A stretch of 64,000 nucleotides of DNA from Brachynemurus nebulosus (taxonomy: Eukaryota > Arthropoda > Insecta > Neuroptera > Myrmeleontidae), in the NCBI GenBank assembly GCA_035578155.1, contig JAPWDM010000015.1:5584501-5648500 (forward strand). The letters are read 5' to 3'. Each line of letters opens with the position of its first letter. Position 1 is the stretch's first letter. A program made the position numbers and the translations under genes. Below, in pieces: positions 10,736 through 22,810 of this stretch. A model generated the notes under the pieces. The model was not told where the DNA came from and did not search any database. It was given only the letters and a program-made list of their open reading frames with translations.

Positions 10736-11754
10736 CCGTTTTGGGGAATTTGTTTGGTTTAATTTTTTACAAAAACTGTAAATGCCGACCAGGCAAACAA
10801 TCTCAACAATTCCGTTTTTGATGTCGGCAGAATGAGTGGCACAATGAAGCCAGGAAAAATCAACACTCTCTTGAATAATAGATATCAGTTTTTTCCTAAC
10901 ACCTACTGTATGTTGAATTTCTTTTATTTTCGAATTCAACATATTTAATATACGACGTACAGTAGTAACTAAATTTTCTGATGCCAAAAAATCGTTACTA
11001 CTTTCGTCACTTGCTGAAAGCATACTCTTCTTGCATTCTTGACACCCATTATTCAAGAGTTGTTTGGCAATGAAAGAGCTAATATGAACTTCTGAGAAAA
11101 TGTTAAAACTGTTACGTTTTACAGCATTTGCTGTATCCGTAACAAGTTTTAACATAGTCTCTTGTAAGTTCATACTAGGATCATTGTCATTTGGTGCATT
11201 TGTGCCAGACATTACATCGATATCCAAAAACGTTTGTAGACAATCTAAAATATTTATATTATCGGGCTCGCAGTTTCCAGACAGGTCACTGCTTCTGAGA
11301 CCATTATTAATTTGAACTTTTAGACCATCTACAAACTGTGGTATTGTTGGATTGTTATTACAACCTAGTCCAGACCTAATTGAACCAAACAAATTCTCAA
11401 GGGAATCCTGGTTTAAATCTCTCAGGCGCAAGTATGCAAATCTCTCCGTTTTTGGTAGTGATTTCCATAACTGCGTGACCGCTCTCATTGTCCATATCCA
11501 TCCATTCTGACATTTAGAACGAATAGGTATGGAATTACTGGAACTACAGTCATCTGGAATTTTGATAAATTTCCAAGAATCTACTTCCTTTATCATTTTC
11601 TGCCAAAATTCCAAATGACCGGAAGCTTCAGTGAGACGGCCAAGCAAAGATTTTCTACATGGAGGATCTGCTAACCCGCCATTAAGACTATCAAATAAGC
11701 GGTCTACTTGGTCGATGAAAGTCACCGTCGCTGCCGCATCCGATGGCAAATGCC
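10736..11754 (-). CDS. P-element/THAP9-type transposase, internal exon with intact splice sites
   Basis: A 1019-bp open exon on the minus strand. It follows a TTTGTTTCAG acceptor (just above 11754) and ends at 10736 before a GTGAGT donor (10735-10730). The protein has the signature block FAYLRLRDLNQDSLENLFGS followed by IRSGLGCNNNPT, diagnostic of the C-terminal half of THAP9/P-element transposases, then NNGCQECKKSML and VDFSWLHC. Catalytic residues lie mostly in upstream exons, which should be to the right but were not recognised; the assembly gap at 12609 may hide them. There is no stop or frameshift, unlike most transposase remnants here. It is either a young P-type transposon or a domesticated THAP9-like gene; the sequence alone does not decide. 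Confidence 0.8.
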
Positions 11755-12608
11755 CTGAAACAAATAAAAATTTGAAATTAGTTTTTATATTAAACATTAT
11801 TAAATTGGGTTTTATAGATAATGTAATTTTTATTTCATTATTTAACTTTCTAAATAATTAAGACAAGTTAACTCATGCAGCAATATGGCGGCTCAAAATG
11901 CTTTAATATGAACATATTTACAGGCACAAATGCCGCCATCTATGACAACTTTTTTGAAATACAGTATAATTGTAAGTAATGTTCAATTTTACCAATATGT
12001 ATATTATAATTTCTGACACTAGAGTCGCATACGTAATATGTATATAGAATTATATAGAATAAAACGAATAAATAGATACGTATGGTTAATTATTTTTTTT
12101 CTGATAAATTTTTACTTACTTAATTATGATTTTGTTGACTTGGGTGTAAATATGTTCTAGATATACAGTGTCATTCACGAAGGTGGCAACATATGGAAAA
12201 CTTTTCTATACTAAGTTTCTCAGAAAATTTTATTCTTACTAAAAGTTGGTGCATGTTCTTAAATTAAAAATGCACCCATTAAAATTTGAACAAACTCTAT
12301 TGTATACAGGGTGGACTTAAGAATGTGAAATTGGCGTAAGAGTAAAGTACCCTAATTATTGAAACTTGACAAAAATTTTACTGGGAAAAGTTGTTTAGAA
12401 TTAAAAATTAATGTAAAATACAGAATCATAGCCAACTGCAACTAATAAAAAATTTTCCTATATTCTTCCGTTTTTTTCCGTATCACCCAGTACATTATGA
12501 AAACAGACGTACTTAGACGACTAATATTTATGTAGTACTGCAAGACTGCACTCTTAATTTTTAAGTTCAACTATCTACTAACTTGAAATTTAAGTTTATT
12601 AATATTAT
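11755..12608. other. AT-rich stretch, probable intron, with possible small MITE
   Basis: No exon was recognised. At 12304-12492 a segment starts TACAGGGTGG and ends CACCCAGTA, which resembles the short CAGGGTG ends of mariner-type MITEs, but the arms match for only about 7 bp, so this stays tentative. Confidence 0.3.
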
Positions 12609-12708
12609 NNNNNNNNNNNNNNNNNNNNNNNNNNNNNNNNNNNNNNNNNNNNNNNNNNNNNNNNNNNNNNNNNNNNNNNNNNNNNNNNNNNNNNNNNNNN
12701 NNNNNNNN
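12609..12708. other. assembly gap (100 N)
   Basis: Exactly 100 N, the usual placeholder for a gap of unknown size. The sequences on either side need not be adjacent in the genome. Confidence 0.99.
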
Positions 12709-13889
12709 AAATGCAGCGGTGAGAGTGAACAAAATGATGTCAGCGCACTTAACTCTGCAACCGAACGAATTTCACACCGATTGCGTTCCGTTTCATGATA
12801 TAATTATAAACGATAGCGCCAATGCACAGTGTGATTTGAGCACCATTTTTAAATTGTAACAGGGGGACTGTTCAAAAAATTTGAGAACAACATTTGATTA
12901 CTGGTATTTTAATGAAATTTTTATTTGAAAAATATGATTGCGTTTTACAAAGATACTTCTAGTATTCTAGTATTATTCACATTTTCTTTTTTTCAGACAG
13001 TAATGATACTGAAAATAAATATTAATAATACCTCTCTAATTCTGGAAATGGGACACGACAGTGGGACTGTGAATTGACTGTAAAAAGTGACTGTAAATTT
13101 AATATTACAATATTATATTACTAAATGGGTTATGGCGTGCCAAGAATAGCTAATATATTGTCTTTATTAATACATAAAACTCAACAGTAACAAGGTCTAT
13201 TATATAAAATCTGCCTGGGATAGCGATTTTCCAATTAGTAGAGAAATGGCCATATATCACATTATGGTTGATTTATTTTTTAATTCTATAATATTCAGGA
13301 CGCACCACACAAATTTTGAGCAAATTCGTATGAAAAACAAACATTTTATAAACCATTCACATTTCCCTGGCGCGGTTTTGCAAATCTTATGAATTTTGGG
13401 GTAAAAAATGCATTACAAGAGAATTGAGGGTACATAAGAACAAAGCCCAACTCAAATTTGTTACATTTACCTCACTTTGAAAATTTTTCATCATACTTTA
13501 GCGTTCAAAATTGCCCTTAGTTACCCGTACCTCTTTGTACAAAAAATCAAGGTTAAATAAAAATAACAAAATTGTAGGAACAAATTTTTTACAAGCTAAA
13601 AACGATATTTTGTCATTTTATCATATAAAAAATCAAAAAATTATAAATTTTCAAAAACAAGGAAAATGAGACTTTTTCAAGAAAATACATTTAGCTTACA
13701 TGAATAAAAAACAACATCTGTTAGGAACCATTCATAAAACGCGTGACGCAAAATATAAGTTATTTTAATGCTATTGCCCCTATTGTGATATTTCGTGACA
13801 CTTGAATGTACTCCCCTAAATACCATGTGATTATTTATTACCCCCCCTCAAGCTTATTTTTTTAAAATTTCTTTTTACAGATGAATTCA
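12709..13889. other. AT-rich non-coding sequence
   Basis: No gene or RNA is recognised on either strand. Poly-pyrimidine and poly-A patches occur, but no inverted or tandem repeat stands out. Confidence 0.35.
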
Positions 13890-14312
13890 TTTAAAACTAT
13901 GGAGGGTAGAGTATCAGGAGAAGTATCTCCATATATAAAAAGTGGCCCCAAAAGTGGATGAAATTAAGATGGCGCTCTTGTAGTAAAATTCTTAAATTTA
14001 AAATTAAGCGCTGAAAATTTTTAAAACTGAAACAACAGTTTTTATTGTTTTTAACAGTTTTAATTGTTATATTAAATTAATTTTTATTGTTTTTATATTT
14101 AATTCAATTTTTATTGTTTTTAACAGTTAGTATTTCCCTTTAGCATACTTCACTTCACTTATAATTGCTAAGTTCAGATCGAACCCTGATTGCTTATCAG
14201 CGCCGTTCTGGTTACTTATTGAACTATTATTTCATCAAATTCAGGGGCCACTTTTTCGATTCAAGTCCCATTATAGATACTCCTCCTGACCTCTACCCTC
14301 CATATTTAAAAC
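13890..14312. mobile_element. MITE with about 60-bp inverted ends (copy 1)
   Basis: The left arm starts TTTAAAACTATGGAGGGTAG and runs to AAAGTGGCCCC near 13947. The right arm holds the inverse (GGGGCCACTTTTT near 14243 to CTACCCTCCAT near 14302). The interior has no coding. A diverged second copy of the family flanks the LINE at 37368-39712. The superfamily is not clear because no clean target duplication is seen. Confidence 0.7.
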
Positions 14313-14724
14313 AACATTCTCAGTAGTGATGGGTTAATACGAATATTAACGGTATATCTTAAGCGATACCAAATATTATTAATATTTGTATTTTATACTA
14401 ATACCGGTGAAGAGAGACATATAATAGAAGTTTAATTTTTATGGGAATGTGGACGAAAATTTTAGTGGATTTTGTTTCTGTTAGATGGCAGAACGATCAA
14501 GGTTCAGCGTTTTTAAGTTGTCAGGCGGAGCTTCAGTTTAATAGGAAGAGGTGGGGAAGGTATATTTCAATTTATATATTTCCATTTTTCTTCCATAAAC
14601 AAATTTCTCGTTTCAAAAGTACAATTATCAAGACATAACAGTGCGTATTGCTTGCCTACGCAGCACTGCCATCTCTAGATGGGGTGCCAACATTGTAGTT
14701 TGGGGTGCTCTAAAACTGTCTATA
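14313..14724. other. intergenic spacer, nothing recognised
   Basis: Ordinary AT-rich sequence between two inverted-repeat elements. A 65-codon open frame at 14441-14638 has no recognisable motif. Confidence 0.3.
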
Positions 14725-16650
14725 AAGGGCATAGCCGGGTAAGATAGGGAAAACGGCCCTTGACGCAAAATTGATTATTTTTATAGGAAATAATACATCT
14801 TAGCCCCAGATACATTCCTGCCAAATTTCAACCCTCTGAAATTAATAGTTTATGAATACACAAACAGACAAAAATTTTCAAAAACAATTCCTTTTTTAAA
14901 ACAATTCCTTTTTACGAAATTACTGAGCCGATTTATTTCCTTTTTACGAAATTACTGAGCCGATTTATTTGAGTTTAATATATATGTGTACCCACCTTAA
15001 ACAAAGTAATAAAAAAAAATTAACGTTATATCCCTTTATTATACTAATTTTTTTAAATTTAAGTAAATTTTTTTTTTTTTGGCACTTACGCGTTAGCGAC
15101 AACCCACCATTTTTTGTTCAATAATATGTCTCTTAGTACTCTATAACATATATTTTACGGAAAAATTTTAGTTGGTAGAACATAGTAATATTTCAATACA
15201 AATGCATGTCATGTTTCGGTACTACATATATTACTTATGTATAAAAAGGGACCATAAAGTAAAGCATCTGCCTGATTTCTAAAACACAGTAGAACTCTGA
15301 GGAGTGCAATAAAATGTTCTCTTCCCCCCTGAGTTGCAGTTCTTGGCGTTCCTGTGACGGGCTAAAAAAATTTATATTTTGACTTGTTATAAAAAATATG
15401 TTTCTACTTGTTAAAAAATAATTTTCAAGGTTAATTTTACCATGAATCTGAATATTTGAATGAAATCAATAAAATTATCTCAGCATATTTACTAATTAAA
15501 ATTACATCTAACTCAACAAAAATTATAAGTTTTAGAAACTTTATTTAAATAAAGATAATAATAAAAACAATAATACGTCTTAAATGTTATATTGTTTTAA
15601 TAATAATAAACATTAACTTAATAGATTGGAACAAAAAACTTCAACAATGTATAGCAATAACAACAGTCCGGCTAAAACTTGTAGTTATAAAAAATATGTA
15701 GGTAAATTACATGTAGGTACATCTAACTAACTTGAACAGACCCTCTCACTTGATGTTTTTGTTGCACTTCTTAAGGAGGTGCAGAAAGTGGATTTTTTTC
15801 TGTAATAAAATTACATGCGTTCATAACAACGACAAACAACTTAGACAAACGTCTTCTTTTGTTAACACGATGACGGGTCATGGGGAATTATAACCAAATG
15901 ACCACTAGTATACTATTTTGACAGCTAATAAAATTTGTATGAAATTGTTGACGTCGTAGTACGTGGTGTATGAACTAATAAAGTTTCACTTGACGTCTTA
16001 CAAAGAAAACAACTCTAACAAAAGAGAAATCAATATCCATTTTGTTTTAATAAAAAAAAGACAAACGGCAGAAAATGTTGACTTGAGTAAATTTAAACTA
16101 GTTTATCGTAGTTATGAACGTATGTAATTGTATTATTTTAGAAATAGGGTAGATATTTTACTTTATAGCTCTTCTTATACATAAGTAATATATGTAGTAC
16201 CTAACATGGCATGCATTTGCATTGAAGTATTACTATGTTCTACCAACTAAAATTTTTCCATAAAAATATATGTTGTAGAGTACTAAGAGACATATTGAAC
16301 AAAAAATGGTGGGTGTCGCTAACGCGTAAGTGCCAAAAAAAAAAAAAAAAATTTACTTAAATTTAAAAATTTAAAAATTAGTATAATAAAGGGATATAAC
16401 GTTAATTTCTTTTTATTACTTTGTCTAAGGTGGGTACACAATATATATTAAACTCAAATAAATCGGCTCAGTAATTTTTAAAAAAAAATTTTTTTAGAAA
16501 ATTTTTGTCTGTTTGTGTATTCGAAAACTATTAGCCTCAGAGGGTTGAAATTTGGCAGGAATTTATCTGGGGCTAAGAAGTATTATTTCCTAAAGAACAA
16601 TCAAATTTGCGTCAAGGGTCGTTTTCCCTATCTTACCCGGCTATGCCCTT
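14725..16650. mobile_element. long-TIR non-autonomous DNA transposon
   Basis: The ends are AAGGGCATAGCCGGGTAAGA and its inverse. The two arms remain alignable for about 530 bp (14725-15260 against 16140-16650), including shared blocks such as GGCACTTACGCGTTAGCGAC and its inverse. The centre (about 15270-16140) has no open frame of note. Flanks are TAAA on the left and TTAA on the right, suggestive but not proof of a TTAA target. Long arms, no transposase and no identifiable superfamily make it a foldback-like element. Confidence 0.8.
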
Positions 16651-16724
16651 AACACAGGATTGAAGTTCTACATACGTCCTCTTCACTGCTAATACTAATA
16701 TTTTAGATATGGTAGATATGTATG

Positions 16725-17697
16725 CAGTGTTGTAAACACTACGGAATTTTTTGTAGATCTACGAAATTTATATTCTGTTTACGGACCTACGGAAAAACTA
16801 ATAAAATATACGGAATTCTCAACCAATTACTATATTCGAAAAATGTATTAATATTTAAAAATATAAAAATTTACCACCTCTACAGATGAATTTTGTTCTG
16901 AATTCTAAAATTTTATTTTTAATAATACCTATATAAAAAATATTAATATATTATTATACCCTTATACAAGCTTGCATGTATAATACATATCGTCAGCTGA
17001 GTATTGGTTTGTACCAAATCAGTTTTTTTAAAAAAAATTTTTAATAGTGGTTTCGGCTTCCTCAATGCCCAAAATTAACAAATAACTATCTAAGAAAAAT
17101 GTTTAAAAAGTGGACTTGGTACAAACCAATACTCAGCTGACGTTATCTTTAAAAATTTGTAAATCATATAAATGCAATTTAAATCAGTTAATAAATATTA
17201 AATTCAATATTTTAGAAGTTCTATCAATTTTACCATTTCTATTAATTTTTGGAACAACAATAGGAACTTGATACTGTGTTTTTAAAAATTTTTTATTTCG
17301 TTTTTCAGCCATTGTGAACTTATCATTGTTAACCAATATAATAAAAGAATGCGTGTTTTGTTTTTCTCAGTATTTAAATTTAAAAAGCTCGTGCAGTACA
17401 AGTAGCGCTAAAATAAACTTGATCGGTAATATTACTACCTGTACTAACAATGACAAGTATCTATATCTAATACTATGCATATTGCAATATTTATGTAATT
17501 AATAATTTTTCCTTTTCTTTTTACGTTTATTTATGATTTCAAATAATTATTGTAGTTAGAAATTTCGAAGAAATTTAAAAAAAAAAAATCTGGAAATCTA
17601 GGGACTTTTTTATCCCAGATCTTCGGAATTTATATCTAGGTCTACTGATTTTGTCCTGAAGTCTACGGAATTTATAAAATTTCATATGGCAACACTG
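16725..17697. mobile_element. hAT-type MITE with perfect 8-bp target duplication
   Basis: The ends are CAGTGTTG and CAACACTG. The octamer TATGTATG lies immediately outside both ends (16717-16724 and 17698-17705). An 8-bp duplication plus CAGTG ends is the hAT signature. The interior is non-coding AT-rich sequence and itself contains a younger palindromic MITE. The open frame at 17314-17502 has no motif. Confidence 0.9.
16991..17142. mobile_element. small palindromic MITE nested in the hAT MITE
   Basis: A 152-bp segment bounded by CGTCAGCTGAGTATTGGTTT and its inverse. The arms (GTCAGCTGAGTATTGGTTTG then TACCA) match perfectly for about 26 bp. It lies inside the hAT MITE and so inserted later. 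No clear target duplication longer than 2-3 bp is visible. Confidence 0.8.
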
Positions 17698-17705
17698 TAT
17701 GTATG

Positions 17706-18369
17706 ATGTATTCCTTAACTAATATTGTAAATACGTATTCATTGTATTCGTTATGAATGTAATATTTATGTACTTAATATCATGCATATATGAACATAAT
17801 ATTTGTTATAGTTAACGTATTTCAACAAATAATTTTTTTATTTTTAATTCAACAAATAACATAATTTTTTGTTAAAAAATTTATCGAGACTGAACAGAGA
17901 GTGTAAGTTTGATGGATTTACGTAAAGTTATATGAGTATAAAAGCCTTATTTAGGTAATTTTATAAATAAATTTTTGTAGCTTTGAGTTTAACCAAAGAT
18001 CTCTAGTAACAATTCTTAGAATTAAATTATGAATTTCTTTTCCATTATGGAAAAAGGATTTAACATTTTGTGTAATTTAATAGCCAATAATGTCTAAATA
18101 TTTTCTAATAAAACCAGTAGCTGTTCTATTGAGATTTTTTTTTAATGAAGTATTAAAATGCCAAATTTTATGTAGAATAATGAGCATTGGGAAAATTGAA
18201 ATAACAGTAAGTATGGAAACGATTCATTATTATATAAATTTTGGTTTTGCATTGCTGGATACAAAATTAATTTTTCCCCTATATCTTTAATTCATTATTA
18301 ATTACTTAACAAAATTTTAAGGCAACAATCAAAAACAATTCAAAAATCATCATACATATATTTTAGGAT
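17706..18369. other. AT-rich spacer, nothing recognised
   Basis: AT-rich sequence without genes. The open frame at 18090-18290 has no recognisable content. Confidence 0.3.
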
Positions 18370-18570
18370 GTGGCTATTTATACATACAGTATGTATAACT
18401 AATTGGCTATTTATACATACAGTATGTATACGCAATTGGCTATTTATACATACAGTATGTATACGAAATTGGTTATTTATACATATATAGTGTGCATATG
18501 AAATTAGCTGTTTATACATAATTATGTGTATACTGAATTGACTATTTAAACCTTCAGTATGTAGTTATGT
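18370..18570. repeat. 33-bp minisatellite, about six units
   Basis: Tandem units built around GGCTATTTATACATACAGTA followed by TGTATACGAATT. The first three are nearly identical and the later ones drift. Each unit contains the short palindrome ATACATACAGTATGTAT, so the array could form a cruciform series. Confidence 0.85.
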
Positions 18571-18650
18571 ACTACCTAAAGCTAACCGAATACCTCCGAT
18601 TGAGCTGAATTATTTTTTTACTTAATATTTTTGGCTTAACAAGTTATCCC

Positions 18651-18929
18651 CTAAACGGATTTTCGGCGACGAGGACCGGAAGTGTATTTTTCAACCCTTC
18701 GAATGTCAAGCCTAGGGGTTCTAAAAATGTTTTCCGTTACCATTGTTGATTTCGTAGATTGATACACAAAACATGTCATCCTCTTTGCACACAGATTCTG
18801 TTTTTGTATTGTTTTTACAATGGAAACTTGTACAATAATGTCACCATCATCTTCATCGACATTTTCAACTCTGAAAAGAACACTACTGAAATTTTTGACC
18901 GAATGGGAGCATTTGTGAATGACGTTCAC
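18651..18929 (-). pseudogene. possible decayed transposon-protein tail
   Basis: A 92-codon minus-strand frame contains an acidic patch (ENVDEDDGDIIVQ) and a basic end (RRVEKYTSGPRRRKS). The alternative frame over the same bases reads VCKEDDMFCV. The look, an acidic GDIIV strand followed by a basic tail, recalls C-terminal regions of insect transposon proteins. No family could be named. It could equally be chance. Confidence 0.2.
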
Positions 18930-19444
18930 AATTACCCCTTATTGTAATTCACAATTACCCTACAATTTAAAATCATGGAATATTGTGAATTAGTAATAAA
19001 TTGTCCAATTTCTTTAGCAATTGATAAGGAACCCTCTCAGGGTTTAGACCACTCGTTAGAAATACTTTTAATTATTTCTTACCTTTTTTTAAAAATAAAT
19101 GTATTAAAAAAATTTTTTTTGAAGATTGGTCGAAGTAAGATACATAAAATTTTGCAAGGGGTTTTTCACATAAAAGGAAAAATACTAATACTTGGATAAT
19201 TGTTATCAAATTTTAATAGCATGTTAAAAAAAGGCATAAGAACATATATTTTTAACAATATTAATGTTATTTTAGAAATTATAGGTGCCCTTATAAAAAT
19301 TATAAATTTTAGTGTCAAGTTTAAATTACTCAATATTGTTGCAGAAACAATAAAATTATAAATTTTTAGTGCAAATTCCCAATAAACTACATTTGCATAG
19401 CAACATCTACCTAAATAGAGTAAGAAATACTCTTGAGGGATATC

Positions 19445-19447
<3 letters not shown>
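18930..19447. other. AT-rich spacer
   Basis: A short direct repeat TTCACAATTACCC occurs twice (about 18928 and 18946). Otherwise nothing is recognised; overlapping open frames on both strands have no motifs. Confidence 0.3.

Positions 19448-19501
<54 letters not shown>
19448..19501. repeat. (TA)n microsatellite
   Basis: A 54-bp uninterrupted TA array. Confidence 0.97.
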
Positions 19502-19503
<2 letters not shown>

Positions 19504-19797
19504 CTCTAAAAATCTTGTAACACTTTTAGCGTCTGTAGGGTACCCTCGGAGAGGGCGCCAATAGCAAAGCTAGTTAATTTTAAATGAAAAATGTTAATAT
19601 TATTTTTATTAATAGTAAGAACACTTTAAAATTGTATTCACTATTGTTTATAAGTATAATTAATACTATTTTTCATAAATACAAACCGATACAAACCAAT
19701 ACGAAAACATACCGCCAATAATAATATGGTACTTATCAACATACAGCGCCTGCGAACTCTAGCGTCAGAAAGTTGTATCTTGATCAAATATGAGTTA

Positions 19798-19976
19798 GGC
19801 TGGTCGTTTATTGATGCGGATATGTGTGAAATTTAATTCGGAGAAATATACATGGAAAAAGACGAACGATCCAAACAGCTGTGAAGCAATACATCCTTGT
19901 CCATTGAAAGCGTCTCTTTGTTCGTCCATTTACATGCGTATTCGTCCGAATTAAATTTTTTAATGAACGACCAGCA
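19798..19976. mobile_element. small palindromic MITE with TTA duplication
   Basis: A 179-bp element flanked by TTA at 19795-19797 and 19977-19979. The left end GGCTGGTCGTTTA and the right end AACGACCAGCA are inverted with one terminal mismatch. Inner arms also pair (TTTAATTCGG against CCGAATTAAA). A 3-bp TTA target is typical of PIF/Harbinger MITEs. The whole is one imperfect hairpin. Confidence 0.72.
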
Positions 19977-20099
19977 TTATGTGGATAAAAACGTTATTTT
20001 TTCAAAAAATTCTTAGCCTAGTCGGTCTGGTTCAAAATGGCGGATCGCAAAACATTTTTAGCACGATGCAATTTTTTTTGTAATTGATTTGGTCATATA

Positions 20100-20370
20100 C
20101 AGGTGAGTTTTCTGAGAGTTGCCATTTTGATTATGGCTAAACTATTGACTTAATCAAAAAATTGTTCAAATAAAAGTTGTAGCCATTGGCGGGGGACATT
20201 AATTGATATACTTCGGAGCTTTATAGCTAATGTGGTTTTCGAGATACGATACAAACTTACCTTTTTTAAATGGAATGCTATACTTATTTGTTGATAAAAA
20301 TTATTCAATAAAGCAACAGAAATAAAAAATAAAAAAATAAAAATTTTTATCTTAAGTTTTTTTTTTTTTT
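20100..20370. mobile_element. MITE-A family copy, left part
   Basis: It starts CAGGTGAGTTTTCTGAGAGT after a TA and follows the same order as the complete copy at 56137-56490: TCAAAAAATTGTTCAAATAA, AGCTTTATAGCT, TGGTTTTCGAG and GATACAAACTT. The right end is lost in a poly-T region. At least three copies of this family lie in the window. Confidence 0.7.
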
Positions 20371-20656
20371 TCAAATTTTACAACTTTCGCGCTTGAAAGT
20401 GATTTATTTAAGTGAATTTTGATAAGTTTAAGAGCGCTTAGTTCAAGCTTGCCTTATGAACTACGGATAATAATTGTAGCAGCTAAGCAGTAATTGTATT
20501 TATGCTACATAGATGGCTATCTAGTTAATAACTCGTGGATTCTACAACTCGTGTTTCCAGGTAGGTAAAACAGAAATTTTTAACTGATTTGAATTTATTT
20601 GAATATGAATATTTGATATGTAGAAGCATAGTTCTATATTTTGCATATTTATTTTC

Positions 20657-22810
20657 GAAAAGAATGTATATGTTGTAGCTATATTGTCAAAACCGATTTA
20701 TTATAATAACTCTAGTCAAATTATAAAGAAACCAAATATTGTCAACTAATATTGTCTCTTACAATACACCTAGTAAATTTTAGTGTTATTATAATTTCGC
20801 TAGACGCATTTAGAGAAATTGTGAAGTGTAATGCTTTTTGACAATATAACTAAATCAGCTTACAGGAAAATATGTATAAAAAATTTTTATTTCGTTCAAA
20901 AGTTTCCGTGGGATGTGAATACTATAAATTAATAATGTCTTCACTACTAAGTCTATTTCAATAAAATTTTGTAGGGATACTTATATGACTTAACAGGATA
21001 ATTTATATCCTGGTTGAAGGTTCCTACGGGATATGAATACGAAACTAACTTTTTTCTTTAAATTACTTGTCTGTATTCTGTTTTATTGCGTCTAAATCCT
21101 ACATAAATCTTCATGTGTCTAAAAAATATATAATTAACCTGTTTCATTTTTCAGAAAATAAAGGACGAACCAGGTCAATACGGGCGTTCGGATCATTACA
21201 CACAAAAGTTATATTGGATACCTAACCTGTATTCAAATTCAAATAGCTAGTAATTTCTGAACAATTAAAATTAAATAGATCTTGGTCAGTTTGTCACGTT
21301 TTGCTCTTATGTCAAGTATATAATATATAAAAATTACTTTATGGTTTTATAACTTTTGCGTGCAATGATCCGAACACCCTCACCGGTCTAGTCGATTTTT
21401 AAATATAAATTTTGAACAAATTGGTATGGTGGCAGGTCAACATAACGGATGAAGAATACTTCCTTTTTTTTTAAATACATAAATTTTATGATTTTTTAAG
21501 TGAATGCTATTGTTCGATTATTTTTTCTCAATCCGTATGCTATAAATCAGATATTTTTATGTGATTTTAAAAGAAAATCCTGATGTCCTTTACAGTACAA
21601 GAATTTTAATTTGTATGTCGTGGGAAGACTCATCAAAGATACGAATTAGATTATATTAGTATCTGAGCTTTGAACCCTATAGACTACCTCTTAATAAAAA
21701 TCTTACTAGAACTAATAATAAAAAGCTCGAGATAAAAAATATTCTAAATTTGTCTTCTAATCTTTCATGTGTCAGGTTTTTCCTTTAGAAAACCGGGATA
21801 AAACTATTGTACATATTAATTCACAATAAGGTGGTTCAACCGCTTTGATATAATTACGATAAATTTCATGTTTCTACAAAACGATTTCTCGAAAAAAAAA
21901 CAGAGCAGTAATTTAATATTATTTCTAAATTTTTTAGTTAATCAATAAACAATCTAAAGAAAATCAACATGAATAATTTATGAAATAGTAGCTCATTTCC
22001 CAAGGAACCTTCAATCTGTATAAAGATTATACCATATATTTATTAGTTTAAGGTATATGCCAATACTAAATTTGATTAAAATTGTTTGAGTAGTTTTGAT
22101 ATTATTTTCTATCGTAACAGTAGGCGACAGGAACTTTCAAACAGGATACAGATTACTCCATTATTTATTAAAAAGCACATCATATAAATACGCATCTAAA
22201 TCAAATTTAACTGAAATTCGTTCAATAATTTTGAGGTGACTCAATAGTTTAGTCTGTTTCCCACTGGAACTCTTAACTGGGATAAAAATGTTTCTATCAG
22301 TTATTCCAAAGTGTATAAGTTTATATACGAAATCAGACTGAAATCGCTTCAGTAATTTTGACTTGACTGAATAATTTATTTTGTACCCCTCAGGAGCTTT
22401 TAATCGGGATAAAAATTTTCTTTCTGTTATTCCAAAGTATAAAAGTGTCCTTACTAAATTTAATTGAAATCAGTTTTGTAGTTTTACACTAATTAGTTTC
22501 ATACTTTCATATTAATATCCCGCAGGAACCTTCACCCAACATATAAATTATCCTATCAGTTATTTTAAGCCATAAAATATTTCTACTAAATTTTGTTGAG
22601 ATCGGTTTAAAAATTTTTGATACCAATTAATTTGTTATTTACTTCACAATTTCTCTAAATGAGTCTAGCGAAATTATAATAGCACTGAAATTTACTAGGT
22701 GTATTGTAAGAGACAACCACAGTTAACAATATTTGGTTTTTATATAATTTGACTAGTGTTATTATAATAAAACTGTTTTGACAATATAGCTGCAACATAT
22801 ACATACCTTC
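20657..22810. mobile_element. long inverted-repeat element with internal repeats
   Basis: The outer arms (20657-20836 and 22635-22810) pair closely, for example GTAGCTATATTGTCAAAAC on the left with GTTTTGACAATATAGCTGC on the right, and weaker pairing extends about 200 bp further in. The right interior repeats a loose unit of about 120 bp containing AGGAACCTT...GGGATA and AAATT...GAAATCGGTT. The same vocabulary is found in the element at 28016-29730, so the two belong to one broad family. No coding is seen. A smaller MITE (21182-21379) is nested near the middle. Confidence 0.75.
21182..21379. mobile_element. small MITE nested in the long inverted-repeat element
   Basis: The ends are GGGCGTTCGGATCATT and AATGATCCGAACACCC (one mismatch). 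Pairing continues inwards (ACAAAAGTTATA against TATAACTTTTG). The 198-bp element has no coding. The target duplication is unclear. Confidence 0.72.

Noticed and set aside
12304..12492. mariner-type MITE with CAGGGTG ends
   Set aside because: Only about 7 bp of terminal match; kept as a remark only.
18370..18570. CRISPR-like array (regular repeats)
   Set aside because: Units are directly tandem without unique spacers, and the DNA is eukaryotic.
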